DNA from: Burkholderiaceae bacterium
GTDB lineage: Bacteria > Pseudomonadota > Gammaproteobacteria > Burkholderiales > Burkholderiaceae_D
Assembly: GCA_031291325.1 (NCBI GenBank)
Contig: JARLJG010000012.1
Span: forward strand, 1 to 53,738
Length of the DNA: 53,738 nt
Direction of reading: 5' to 3'
Positions 27,762 to 36,052 of the stretch are shown in pieces (position 1 is the first letter of the stretch; every line of letters starts with the position of its first letter). Under the pieces are notes generated by a model. The model was not told where the DNA came from and ran no database searches. It worked only from the letters and a program-made list of their open reading frames with translations. Position numbers and translations under genes: made by a program.

Positions 27762-27965
27762 ATGGCTCTATATGGAAATCTGGTCAGCATGGAAGTGCAG
27801 GGCAACGCGCTGCATCGGCACGCCGACGGCGCGCCGAATCCATGGCACACGCGTGCCGCAAGCGCGCGCGCGAAACTCAAATCAATCGCTGCACATCTGC
27901 GCCTGCGTCACGTTGCTGCCGGGCGGCACGCTCTGGGTCAGCCAGACGTTGCCGCCGATCGTTGA
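27762..27965 (+). CDS. possible 67-aa small protein overlapping the epsC 3' end
   Basis: The ATG is preceded by a strong GGAGGG site, seven bases upstream, and by the operator/promoter-like features at 27593-27639. The first ~25 residues (MALYGNLVSMEVQGNALHRH) look ordinary. The last third is Arg/His/Ala-rich and overlaps epsC by 84 bases on the opposite strand. No family is recognised. The good ribosome site is the main support; the antisense tail speaks against it. Confidence 0.3.
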   Translation: MALYGNLVSMEVQGNALHRHADGAPNPWHTRAASARAKLKSIAAHLRLRHVAAGRHALGQPDVAADR

Positions 27966-28862
27966 GCCCTTGCCGATGGTGATGCGCCCCAGGATGGTGG
28001 CGCCGGCATAGATCACCACGTCGTCCTCGACGATCGGGTGGCGCGCGTTGCCTTTGATGAGCACGCCGTTTTCATCCGCCGGGAAGCGCTTGGCGCCCAG
28101 CGTCACCGCCTGATATAGACGCACATGCTGGCCGATCACCGCCGTTTCGCCGATCACCACGCCGGTGCCGTGATCGATAAAGAAATGGCCGCCGATCTTC
28201 GCGCCCGGATGGATGTCGATGCCGGTGCTGGAATGGGCAATGCGCGAAATCATGCGCGCCACGAACGGCGCGCCCAGGCCATACAGCGCGTGCGCGATAC
28301 GATAGTAGATGGTGGCCGTCATGCCCGGATAGCAGAGCAGGATTTCCGACATGCTGGTGGCCGCCGGATCGCCCTGGTACGCCGCCTGCAGATCGCTGAC
28401 CAGCAAATCGCGTAGCGCCGGCAATTGCGCGGCGAAATTGCGCGTGATCGACAGCGCTTGGGCGTGCAGCCGGGCGACGTGCGCGGCATCCGAGCCATGC
28501 TCGGCATCGTTTTGCCGCGCGACAAACAACAACGCCCGCCGCACCTGTTCGACCAGCGCGTTCAAGGTCGAATTGAGCGTGGTGCCGACGAAGAAATCGA
28601 TGCTTTCGTCGGTCAGGTCGGTTTGCCCGTAATGCGTCGGAAACAGCGCTGCCGCCAAGCCATCGAGGATGGACGCCAGCGCTTCTTGCGAAGGAATTTC
28701 GCGGATGCGGCCCCGATGGCGGATCTTGTGCGTATTTTCGCGCGATTTGCGCAGCGCGGCGACCACGTCGCCCAAGCCCCAGGTGCGATGCGAGCCCAGC
28801 GAGGGCAATTCTTCGTCCGCAGGGTCGCGGTCGACGTAGACGATGTGCGAATGTGTATTCAT
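27882..28862 (-). CDS. epsC: serine O-acetyltransferase, EpsC type
   Basis: This 326-aa enzyme acetylates serine with acetyl-CoA to O-acetylserine, the first step of cysteine synthesis. The helical N-terminal half contains SDLQAAYQGDPAA. The left-handed beta-helix of hexapeptide repeats follows, with IAHSSTGIDIHPGAKIGGHF and HGTGVVIGETAVIG, the acetyl-CoA and serine sites. The N-terminal extension is longer than in E. coli CysE, as in EpsC-type enzymes. The start ATG is at 28862. It is divergent from the MFS gene and functionally linked to the transsulfuration pair ~13 kb away. Feedback inhibition by cysteine is usual in the family. Confidence 0.92.
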   Translation of the reverse strand: MNTHSHIVYVDRDPADEELPSLGSHRTWGLGDVVAALRKSRENTHKIRHRGRIREIPSQEALASILDGLAAALFPTHYGQTDLTDESIDFFVGTTLNSTLNALVEQVRRALLFVARQNDAEHGSDAAHVARLHAQALSITRNFAAQLPALRDLLVSDLQAAYQGDPAATSMSEILLCYPGMTATIYYRIAHALYGLGAPFVARMISRIAHSSTGIDIHPGAKIGGHFFIDHGTGVVIGETAVIGQHVRLYQAVTLGAKRFPADENGVLIKGNARHPIVEDDVVIYAGATILGRITIGKGSTIGGNVWLTQSVPPGSNVTQAQMCSD

Positions 28863-29065
28863 GATGACAGATAATGATTCATGTGAGCGGGGCGCTGTTA
28901 CGCCCTAAAGATTGGAACATTACACCAAATTCGGAATTGTCATATCCTCATGCGGTGAATGCGACTGCCTGCCTGCGTGCCGCGAGCGCAGCGCCGATCG
29001 AATTGCTTTGGCGAAATTCCTGTACCATCGAGGCTTGCTCAAGTCAATATTCGTGAAAGTGTTCG

Positions 29066-30325
29066 ATGGCGTTAGCGGCGACCAATGGGTTTGAAGTATT
29101 AAAGTATCGCAATTTCAGTCTGTATCTGGCCGCGCGCGTGCTCGGCACCATCGGCGTGCAAATGCAAAGCGTGGCCATCGGCTGGCAAGTGTATGCGATG
29201 ACCGGCGATGTCTTCGATCTCGGCTTGATTGGCCTCGCGCAGTTTGCGCCCTTCCTGTTGCTGATCCTGATTGCCGGCCACGTCGCCGACCGCTTCAACC
29301 GGCGCAACATCATCCTGGTCTGCTTCGGCGTGCAATTGCTGTGCAGCGCGCTATTGTTCGCCTACACGATGACCGGCTTGCACGCAGTCTGGCCGGTGTT
29401 CGCGGTGCTGGCCGTCTACGGCAGCGCGCGCGCCTTCATGATGCCGGCCACGCAGGCGATCCTGATCCATCTGGTGCCGGCGGAGAGCTTTTCCAAGGCG
29501 GTGGCGCTGGCCTCGTCGAGTTTCCAGGTCGCCGTCATCCTCGGCCCGACCTTTGGCGGTTTGCTGTATCTGGCCGGGCCCAAGGTAGTGTACGGCATCG
29601 TCGCCGCGCTGCTGGTGACTTCGGTATTGCTGATGAGCGGCACCCGCGTCGACGGCCAGACCGATCAGCCGCGCGCGGCGACCTGGCATACCGTGCTCGA
29701 AGGTTTGCGCTTCGTCTGGTCGAAACCGCTGGTGCTGGGCGCGATGTCGCTCGACTTGTTTGCCGTCTTGTTCGGCGGCGCCACCGCGCTGTTGCCGGCC
29801 TACGCCAACGACGTGCTGCACGCCGGCCCGATTGCGCTCGGCCTGTTGCGCACCTCCACCGGGATCGGCGCCGCGCTGACCTCGGTGGCGCTGGCGTTTT
29901 TCCCGATCACCCGGCGCGTCGGGCGCTGGATGTTCGGCGGCGTCGCGCTGTTCGGCCTGGGCACCGTGGTGCTGGGCGTGTCGGACAACCTGATCCTGGC
30001 CATGATATGCCTGTTGCTGATGGGCGCCGGCGACATGGTGAGCGTGTATATCCGCCATATCCTGGTGCAATTTGCGACCCCGGATGCGATACGCGGGCGC
30101 GTCAGCGCCGTCAATGCAGTCTTCATCGGGGCCTCGAACGAACTCGGCGAGTTCGAGTCCGGCATCACCGCCGGCTGGTTCGGCCTGGTGCGGGCGCTGG
30201 TGCTGGGCGGCGTCGCCACGCTGGCCGTGACCGGCATCTGGGCGCGGCTGTTTCCGGTATTGAGCCGCATGGACCGTTTCCCGACGCGCGAACCTCATCA
30301 CGCCGAATCGCAGGAGGCAGCATGA
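29066..30325 (+). CDS. MFS transporter, EntS-like (MFS_3) exporter
   Basis: This 419-aa protein has about twelve membrane helices. It carries the family's FSLYLAARVLGTIGVQMQSVAIGWQVYA first segment, the loop motif GHVADRFNRRN between helices 2 and 3, and GLRFVWSKPLVLGAMSLDL near the middle. These match the enterobactin-exporter-like MFS_3 group. No siderophore genes are adjacent, so the substrate is unknown. The last codons overlap the start of the 70-aa gene by four bases. Confidence 0.88.
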   Translation: MALAATNGFEVLKYRNFSLYLAARVLGTIGVQMQSVAIGWQVYAMTGDVFDLGLIGLAQFAPFLLLILIAGHVADRFNRRNIILVCFGVQLLCSALLFAYTMTGLHAVWPVFAVLAVYGSARAFMMPATQAILIHLVPAESFSKAVALASSSFQVAVILGPTFGGLLYLAGPKVVYGIVAALLVTSVLLMSGTRVDGQTDQPRAATWHTVLEGLRFVWSKPLVLGAMSLDLFAVLFGGATALLPAYANDVLHAGPIALGLLRTSTGIGAALTSVALAFFPITRRVGRWMFGGVALFGLGTVVLGVSDNLILAMICLLLMGAGDMVSVYIRHILVQFATPDAIRGRVSAVNAVFIGASNELGEFESGITAGWFGLVRALVLGGVATLAVTGIWARLFPVLSRMDRFPTREPHHAESQEAA

Positions 30326-30534
30326 AATTGACCTATTGGGTGGCGGAAATTCTCGATGGCGAGCGCAGCGAATCGATCGTCGCCCGCACCCGGCACGAGT
30401 GCGAACAAAAGCTGCTGGCCTACGGCAGCGCGGAAAAATACGCAGCACCGGCCAAGCGCTCGCTGCTGTACGAAGATGCGTTCGATCTGTTCGAGATGGT
30501 CACCGGCCCCGGCGCGGGCCGGGGCATGGGCTAG
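30322..30534 (+). CDS. 70-aa hypothetical protein coupled to the MFS gene
   Basis: It starts inside the MFS stop (ATGA overlap) with AGGAGG seven bases upstream inside the MFS gene, so translation is coupled. The peptide MKLTYWVAEILDGERSES is followed by a helix with TRHECEQKLLAYG and an acidic aromatic stretch LLYEDAFDLFEMVTG, ending GAGRGMG. It has no membrane segment. It may be a small cytosolic partner of the transporter; no family is recognised. It is convergent with the next gene, six bases away. Confidence 0.75.
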   Translation: MKLTYWVAEILDGERSESIVARTRHECEQKLLAYGSAEKYAAPAKRSLLYEDAFDLFEMVTGPGAGRGMG

Positions 30535-30540
30535 TTCAGC

Positions 30541-31011
30541 TCAAATCGGACGCAAGCCGCGCGCATGCACGACGCGCGGATAATTCCTGTCCGACTGCGG
30601 CGGTCCTTTGTCGCCCTTGCGGCCGATTTCGAAAATCCAGTTGTCGCCGAAATCGAACGAATAATACAGCTTGCGCTTGGTCTTGCTGACGAAGACTTGC
30701 TCGATCGGTTCGACAAAGGCGGTGTGGCCGTCGCTCTTCCATTGGCCGCCGCGCTTGAACCAGATTTTCCTGCCGCGTATCGAAGACGCCACGTAAAAAT
30801 CGTGGATTTTATCGTCGTCGAAGCCGGTCAGATGCTGGATCAGCCCATGCAGCGACGACAGCGGCATATCGCACGGCACTTCGATGACACGCTGGAATTT
30901 TTCACCCGGATAGCCGCCGCCGACATAGTCGATCGACAGGGTGTAGACGTCGTTGGCATTCTTGCCGGGAAGGTAGTTGAAGTACGAACTATTGGAACCG
31001 ATATGGCCCAT
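30541..31011 (-). CDS. plasmid pRiA4b ORF-3 family protein
   Basis: This 156-aa protein has the typical outline of the pRiA4b ORF-3 / TnpR-passenger family. It carries FQRVIEVPCDMPLSSLHGLIQHLTGF at the front and YSFDFGDNWIFEIGRKG at the back. Family members occur on plasmids and transposons and also as chromosomal genes; the biochemical role is unproven. The start at 31011 has GAGG six bases upstream. No transposase lies beside it. Confidence 0.85.
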   Translation of the reverse strand: MGHIGSNSSYFNYLPGKNANDVYTLSIDYVGGGYPGEKFQRVIEVPCDMPLSSLHGLIQHLTGFDDDKIHDFYVASSIRGRKIWFKRGGQWKSDGHTAFVEPIEQVFVSKTKRKLYYSFDFGDNWIFEIGRKGDKGPPQSDRNYPRVVHARGLRPI

Positions 31012-31645
31012 GCGTTGCCTCGCTGCGATCAAGTTGCGCGCCGCATGGCGGGTAGGCCATGCAGTGCCGGTCCTGCAGAGGGGCCATGCCTTACGCCATC
31101 GATCATGCTGCAAATTGGTGTGAAATCACCAAAATGCGTAAGCGGGTGCAGCGTGATGGTGCATGCACGTCCCCAAACAGGGGTTCGATTGCGCTGATTT
31201 CGTGAATTAGCGCAATATGCGGTTAGCTATGCAAAATCAATGCCTGCGGGCAAGATGGTGATCGTTTGATGCTCGGTTGGTGGATCATTTGAATGTTTCA
31301 TTCGCGGGTGTTCGGAATTGGTCGAAGAGGCTGTCGCCTTGTTGCGACGTCATCCGCCGATAGGTTGATGAATTTGCGGGAATTGGTTATCTCTCGCGGC
31401 AAGACGGGTTATGTTGCGCTGTATAGCTTTGAAGCTGACCAGGGTGCCGTCCTGATTCTCGCAATTCGCCATCGACGCGAGGCTGGGAATATTGGGGGGT
31501 GATTTCAACCGCACCGTAGGGCGAAATGGGCTGCGATTGGCCATGAACGGTCAGTCGCGCAATGAATCTGAAATTGTTTTAATAATTATTTTGCAATAGC
31601 GCCACAACCAGCGATACGTAGGGCAATGGAATGGCTCCTATGATA
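31012..31645. other. 634-base gap; small inverted repeat and one direct-repeat copy
   Basis: A TTGGTG-tgaaat-CACCAA inverted repeat at 31115-31132 lies ~105 bases upstream of the pRiA4b ORF-3 gene and could be its operator. A 69-base copy of a direct repeat lies at 31475-31543. Short frames (31293-31502 plus, 31350-31544 minus) lack ribosome sites and partly translate the repeat, so none is called. Confidence 0.5.
31475..31543. repeat. left copy of a ~70-base direct repeat flanking the 557-aa gene
   Basis: It starts acgcgaggctgggaat and ends gattggcca. It matches 33577-33655 apart from scattered substitutions and a ten-base insertion (cgctgcgacg) in the right copy. Both copies have the same orientation and bracket the 557-aa gene. 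Confidence 0.75.
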
Positions 31646-33319
31646 TCACCCAGAATTTAACGACTGGTTCTTCAAACTCTGAAGGATCAAGGAAGTTGGA
31701 TCGGCTCCGGCCATCAAGGCCAGGAAAGGGATGGCCCCATCAATGCTTTGCGGAGTCAAGCTGGATAATGTTGAACCTGTCGACGCATTGCTCTTTTGCA
31801 AACCAATTGGTGTTGAGCCGGTTGTTGACGCAGAACTGCTCACGGGCGTTTTGTAGAAGTTTACCAGCGTATTATTGACGGTCTGCGTATCGGCTACAAG
31901 ATTTGAACTCTGATTTAGCATACCCGTCAGCCAGGATTTTTGCTCCGCTGTCAGCGTACTGGAGACTACTTGCACTGTGCCGTTATCGGTCACAAAATCC
32001 CAATTCTGGCTTAACAGATCGGGACGTTGTGCCGCAATAGCGGATTTGACGCCATTCCAGTCGGCTCCCACTTTTTGCATGGCAGGCGCTATGGCCTTCT
32101 GCACACCCGATAGAATTTGCCCATCTTCCTCGTAAACATCCTGGATAGCGTTCACTCCGGTTGTCGAACCGGACGAATTGACGCTGCTGGCACTTTTCGC
32201 AGAATTGGAAGTCGCGGTAGAAGCGGGGGCGCTTGTCTGTGTAGATTGGCCGGTCGATTGCACTTGATTGGCAGTTGCTTGCCCCACGAGTTGAGAGGCG
32301 GAACCCGTCGATGAATTTGATGTGCCTGTGGCCGTCAACGCTTCTCCGTATGTTCTATAATTGGCATCGAGGATGCTGGGTAGGGTTTGCTCAGCCAGTG
32401 TCAAAAAAGATTCGTTATAGCCACCACTCTGTGCTTCGTCCCTACCTGATGTTGAGGTCAGAGCGCCCATAACGATCATTGCTTGATTGACGACTAACGT
32501 CACGTCGCTCGATGTCAACCCCTGCGTATCGATATTTTGGCCCGCCAAAGGGTTGGTTCCATCAGGCACACTGGTGGAAAAAAATTCCGGTTCCAGATAG
32601 TTTACAAATGCTGCGTTTAACGCACTGCCTTGAGTGCCGGGTGAACCCCACGGCGCGATTTGACCAACGCTGGAAGTATTAAAAATTTTACCATTGTTTT
32701 CTCCCAATAGCGTCAGGAAATGGAGTTTTCCATCGACGCTGTTTTGGTTGAGACTGGTCAGCGTCATCCCCAGCGTGTCGTCCGCAGCCATCGCTGCCGT
32801 TCCACCGAAGGTGCTGACAGCGATGGTATTGATGGTCTGCGTATCGGCGACAAGATTCTTGTTTTGGTTGAGTATGCCCGTCAACCAGGCTTTGTCGCTA
32901 TCTGACAAAGTGTTGGAAACCACCTGTATCGTGCCCTGATCCGTGACGATGTCCCAACTCTTATTCAATAAATCAGGCCGTTGCGCGCCGATGACTTGTT
33001 TGGCAGCAGTCCAGTCGTTGTTAAACGATTCCATCGCCGCCGCCATGTGCTGTTGGCCGATACTTAGAATCACCGTAGAATTTTGCGCAGCGGCGTACGA
33101 CTTATATAAGGCAATGCTAAGTGCGCCGGTATTCGCGGCGGCCGGTACTCCCTGGGCGGCTGCGGCGGCTGCACTTAGCGTCACCGTTGTCTGGCTGCTT
33201 CCTGTCTGATTGGCGGACTGAACAGTCGGCACCTGCGATTGGGCAATTGCCGCTTGATTGGCGGTAAGAGTGGTGGCGCTGGCTGCCGCACTACTAGGCG
33301 AAATTGACGAAATGGGCAT
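31646..33319 (-). CDS. unrecognised Ser/Ala-rich repeat-domain protein (two domain copies)
   Basis: This 557-aa protein starts MPISSISPSSAAAS, with AAGGA upstream, and has no signal peptide. A ~120-residue domain is repeated. Copy one (about 84-207) has NDWTAAKQVIGAQRPDLLNK, SWDIVTDQGTIQVVSNTLS, KAWLTGILNQN and NSVDGKLHFLTLL. Copy two (about 400-540) has the same motifs. A Ser/Thr/Gln linker joins them (about 335-392). Residues 1-330 match the full divergent 381-aa neighbour, so this gene equals that one plus an extra domain. Composition resembles exported, unstructured proteins of type I or III systems, but no secretion signal is identifiable. Function is unknown. Confidence 0.8.
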   Translation of the reverse strand: MPISSISPSSAAASATTLTANQAAIAQSQVPTVQSANQTGSSQTTVTLSAAAAAAQGVPAAANTGALSIALYKSYAAAQNSTVILSIGQQHMAAAMESFNNDWTAAKQVIGAQRPDLLNKSWDIVTDQGTIQVVSNTLSDSDKAWLTGILNQNKNLVADTQTINTIAVSTFGGTAAMAADDTLGMTLTSLNQNSVDGKLHFLTLLGENNGKIFNTSSVGQIAPWGSPGTQGSALNAAFVNYLEPEFFSTSVPDGTNPLAGQNIDTQGLTSSDVTLVVNQAMIVMGALTSTSGRDEAQSGGYNESFLTLAEQTLPSILDANYRTYGEALTATGTSNSSTGSASQLVGQATANQVQSTGQSTQTSAPASTATSNSAKSASSVNSSGSTTGVNAIQDVYEEDGQILSGVQKAIAPAMQKVGADWNGVKSAIAAQRPDLLSQNWDFVTDNGTVQVVSSTLTAEQKSWLTGMLNQSSNLVADTQTVNNTLVNFYKTPVSSSASTTGSTPIGLQKSNASTGSTLSSLTPQSIDGAIPFLALMAGADPTSLILQSLKNQSLNSG

Positions 33320-33536
33320 ATTTTTCCTTGAACACGTCACCATGTCGCCCGGACCCCCATTCGTGCGGGAAGCCAAGAGCAAATTTTTTTACTTCCCGAT
33401 CGGACGATTCCAGAAACAACTCTCGCCAGCGATCATAATCACCAATTCTTCTTGTATCAATTTATAGATTTCATAAATCGCTCGATGCCAATCCATATGA
33501 AGTTGTCGGCTACTAATGGAGAAAATTTAGTATTTA

Positions 33537-33559
33537 GGTTCATCCGAGTATTTTGTGGG
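33537..33559. repeat. dispersed short repeat, first copy
   Basis: ggttcatccgagtattttg is identical to 53382-53400, and the next bases (tggg, cggg) also nearly agree. It lies directly beside the direct repeat at 33577. It may be the end of a larger mobile or recombinogenic repeat. Confidence 0.55.
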
Positions 33560-33576
33560 CAAGTCATTTGGCTTCA

Positions 33577-33655
33577 ACGCGAGGCTGGGAATGTTGGTGG
33601 TTGATTTCAAGCGCACCGTGGGGCGAAATGCGCTGCGACGGGCTGCGATTGGCCA
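33577..33655. repeat. right copy of the direct repeat flanking the 557-aa gene
   Basis: This is the same repeat as 31475-31543, in direct orientation 2.1 kb away, with an extra cgctgcgacg. It suggests that the 557-aa gene was inserted or duplicated as a unit. Confidence 0.75.
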
Positions 33656-34047
33656 ATTGCGGTCGGTTGGCGGTCGAGTCAATCCGGTAGGGTTTTGCTA
33701 ATTTTTCAATGGCAGAACGTGTTTTTTGGGCTTTAACATTTGCAGCACAAATGTTCTTCCCCAAGGAGCATTAAACTTCTCGAAACTTGTACCGATAATA
33801 ACGATGATATGAAGGTAGTCGCGCGTTTCAATTTGAACATGCCTTTTGCTCTTTAAAAGCCAGCGAAGCATCGAGTCAGGACGCCCTTCAAGCAGCCCGC
33901 CTCAATGGCAGGTAAATAAAATATCAACGACGACTGATCGTTGATTACACTGCCGGATGAAGTTGCCCAGATAGAAGACGAACCGTTTCGCCTTGACTCC
34001 CATTTGGTTCGTGAGGCAGTCGGAATATATTTTTATTTGAGGATAGA

Positions 34048-35193
34048 ATGTCAATATCATCTATATCGGCCAGCAATGCGGCAAACGGCACTGCCTCGCT
34101 CACCTTGGCGCAAACGCCGTCTTCGCCAAGCCAAACGACGCCTGTATTGACATCGGGACAGACAAAGGTGACCTTAAGTTCTTCGTCGCAAGCAAATTCA
34201 AGTTCCACAGAACTCCCATTTGCGGCTCAGATCGCGATGGCGAACAGTCAATACGTCACCACGTACAAGGCCAACATGAGCCTGGAAAATTCCCAAGCGA
34301 TTCTTACGCAAGGCCGAACCAACATGGCTTCTGCGATGCAATCCTTCGGCAATGATTGGGATCAGTCCAAACAGAAGATTGCGGCGCAACGCCCGGATCT
34401 GTTGAACCAGAAATGGGATATCGCCACCAGCAATGGCAAGGTTCAAGTCGTGTCAAGCACCATGTCCGCCAAGGACAAAGCGTGGCTGACCGGCGTCCTC
34501 AACCAAAACACAAACCTGGTGGCCGATACGCAGAAAATAAACACTGTACTCGTCAGCACGTTTGCCGGAACCGCCAGTATGGCTGCGCACGACCCCTTGG
34601 GAATGACGTTAACCAGCCTCAATAAAAATAGCGTGGACGGAAGTGTTCATTTCCTTTCGCTATTGGCAGGGGTTGACCAGGAGGGTACTACCACCCTCAC
34701 CGAATCTTCAGGAACATTTGAATCAGTGGCGGTTGCAGGAAGCAGCAATATTCCCGTCGCTGGAAAAATTTCTGGGCTAAATGCAGAGGCCAACTCTATT
34801 CCAGGCTTGCAACAACAGAGTTACGCAGACACATTAAACGTCGCTTACATTCAATTCCTGGAACCCAAATTCGCATCCACAAGCTCAACCGATGGAACCG
34901 ACCCGCTCGCAGGCCAAAATCTGGACCTAAGTAACTCGCCCGGTTTATTGAGTTCCCTAAATCATACGGGAATTCTGATGTCGACAGCGCCAGCAGCGGG
35001 TCCCTTGGTATCGAGCTACAACGCCGCTGGCCTGTCGATTACGGAAGCGCAGACTTCCCAGGCATTGGGGGCAAACTATCGGACGTATGGCGAGGGCTTG
35101 TCCATTGAAAACCAACAAAGCGCATCAACGACGGCTAGTCAGAATTCCGGCAGCGGAAGTGCATCGAATGTAACCGTTGATGCCAATCGTTGA
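34048..35193 (+). CDS. paralogue of the repeat-domain protein (one domain copy)
   Basis: This 381-aa protein starts MSISSISASNAANG, with GAGGA seven bases upstream. The domain spans about residues 84-208 (NDWDQSKQKIAAQRPDLLNQ, KWDIATSNGKVQVVSSTMS, KAWLTGVLNQN, NSVDGSVHFLSLL). A second conserved part has FLEPKFASTS, DGTDPLAGQNLD and ALGANYRTYGEGLS. All are shared in the same order with the divergent 557-aa protein. It has no signal peptide, membrane segment or cysteines, and is high in Ser, Thr, Gln and Asn. That composition suits an exported or surface-filament protein. No family is recognised. The N-terminal SSIS motif is common to both paralogues and may be an export or assembly tag (inference). 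Confidence 0.8.
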   Translation: MSISSISASNAANGTASLTLAQTPSSPSQTTPVLTSGQTKVTLSSSSQANSSSTELPFAAQIAMANSQYVTTYKANMSLENSQAILTQGRTNMASAMQSFGNDWDQSKQKIAAQRPDLLNQKWDIATSNGKVQVVSSTMSAKDKAWLTGVLNQNTNLVADTQKINTVLVSTFAGTASMAAHDPLGMTLTSLNKNSVDGSVHFLSLLAGVDQEGTTTLTESSGTFESVAVAGSSNIPVAGKISGLNAEANSIPGLQQQSYADTLNVAYIQFLEPKFASTSSTDGTDPLAGQNLDLSNSPGLLSSLNHTGILMSTAPAAGPLVSSYNAAGLSITEAQTSQALGANYRTYGEGLSIENQQSASTTASQNSGSGSASNVTVDANR

Positions 35194-35281
35194 GAATCCG
35201 GTTTCGGGGCGTCGCGTCGTCCGCTTGGGGTAGTCAGCGGAAATCCAGCAATTCCAACCCTCGCACACCGAGCCGGGATGT

Positions 35282-35920
35282 CTAATCCGGTTGCATCGCC
35301 AGGCGCAATACCGCCTCCTTGGCGGCCTGTTCCACGCCTGCCAATTCCGCCTTCCTGGCGGGATTGAACAGGCGGAACAACAACAAGCCTTGCACCTGGG
35401 CCACGATCAACGCGGCGCGCACGCGGTATTGCTGATCCGTGATCGACGGGGTCAGCCCTTGTATCAACTTGAAGATGGCCTTGCGTTCGCGCGCCAGCAT
35501 CTTGTCCATCAGGTCCGAGGCAAACGGATTGCGCGTGGCCAGCGCCCAGATTTCAAAGAATACCGCGACTGTCACCGGGTCGCTCAACTCGCGCAAAAAC
35601 ATATCGATGGTCGATTGAAACTGCTCGGTGCGCGGCGAGTGCGCCATCGACGCGCCGATCTGGTCGATCTTCTCCTGGAACATGTTCATCGTGTACAGCA
35701 ACACCGCTTCCACCAGCATGTCCTTGCTATTGTAATAATGCTGGACGTTGGACAGGCTGACTCCGACTTCGCCGGCCACGCGCCGCATCGACAGCCCGGC
35801 ATAGCCTTCGGCGGCGAAGATGCGGCGCGCGGCGTCGAGGATTTCGTGCGCGCGCTCGAGGCCCTTGCCGGTGGTGCCGGAGCGTTTGCTCTGTAGCGAA
35901 GATTTGAGAGTATCGTTCAT
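35282..35920 (-). CDS. TetR/AcrR-family transcriptional regulator
   Basis: This 212-aa protein has an N-terminal HTH (AEGYAGLSMRRVAGEVGVSL then SNVQHYYNSKDMLVEA) of TetR type, and a helical ligand-binding part without recognisable specificity. It is divergent from the thiolase gene across 132 bases that hold a near-consensus promoter and TAGGTC/GACCTA half-sites. It very likely represses that operon and itself, with an acyl-CoA or related molecule as inducer (inference from context). Confidence 0.9.
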   Translation of the reverse strand: MNDTLKSSLQSKRSGTTGKGLERAHEILDAARRIFAAEGYAGLSMRRVAGEVGVSLSNVQHYYNSKDMLVEAVLLYTMNMFQEKIDQIGASMAHSPRTEQFQSTIDMFLRELSDPVTVAVFFEIWALATRNPFASDLMDKMLARERKAIFKLIQGLTPSITDQQYRVRAALIVAQVQGLLLFRLFNPARKAELAGVEQAAKEAVLRLAMQPD

Positions 35921-35970
35921 CGTGGGGCTGGATTATCGCATGGCGATGCAGCGCCGGTGTTGCACGCCGA

Positions 35971-35998
35971 TTGACAAACAGTACGCTTGACCTATAAT
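35971..35998 (+). promoter_or_regulatory. near-consensus sigma-70 promoter of the acyl-CoA operon
   Basis: TTGACA at 35971-35976 and TATAAT at 35993-35998 are both perfect boxes, with a 16-base spacer. It is located ~55 bases before the thiolase start. So strong a promoter makes repression by the adjacent TetR protein likely. Confidence 0.85.
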
Positions 35999-36024
35999 AT
36001 CAAAAAACTAGGTCGCGTGACCTA
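35989..36024. promoter_or_regulatory. TetR-type operator with three half-sites
   Basis: Half-sites are GACCTA at 35989-35994, TAGGTC at 36009-36014 and GACCTA at 36019-36024. The last two form the inverted repeat TAGGTC-gcgt-GACCTA. The outer two are direct repeats (gacctataatat, gacctatattat) exactly 30 bases apart, about three helical turns. The first overlaps the -10 box. Binding would block the promoter. Confidence 0.7.
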
Positions 36025-36052
36025 TATTATTCTATCCAGGATGGAGACAAGC

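Larger units (their letters stand above)
33320..34047. other. shared upstream region of the divergent paralogues
   Basis: No gene is supported. It holds the right copy of the direct repeat (33577-33655) and a 19-base sequence, ggttcatccgagtattttg at 33537-33555, that recurs at 53382-53400. The sequence near both gene starts is AT-rich. A 66-codon minus frame (33564-33764) only translates the repeat. Confidence 0.5.
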
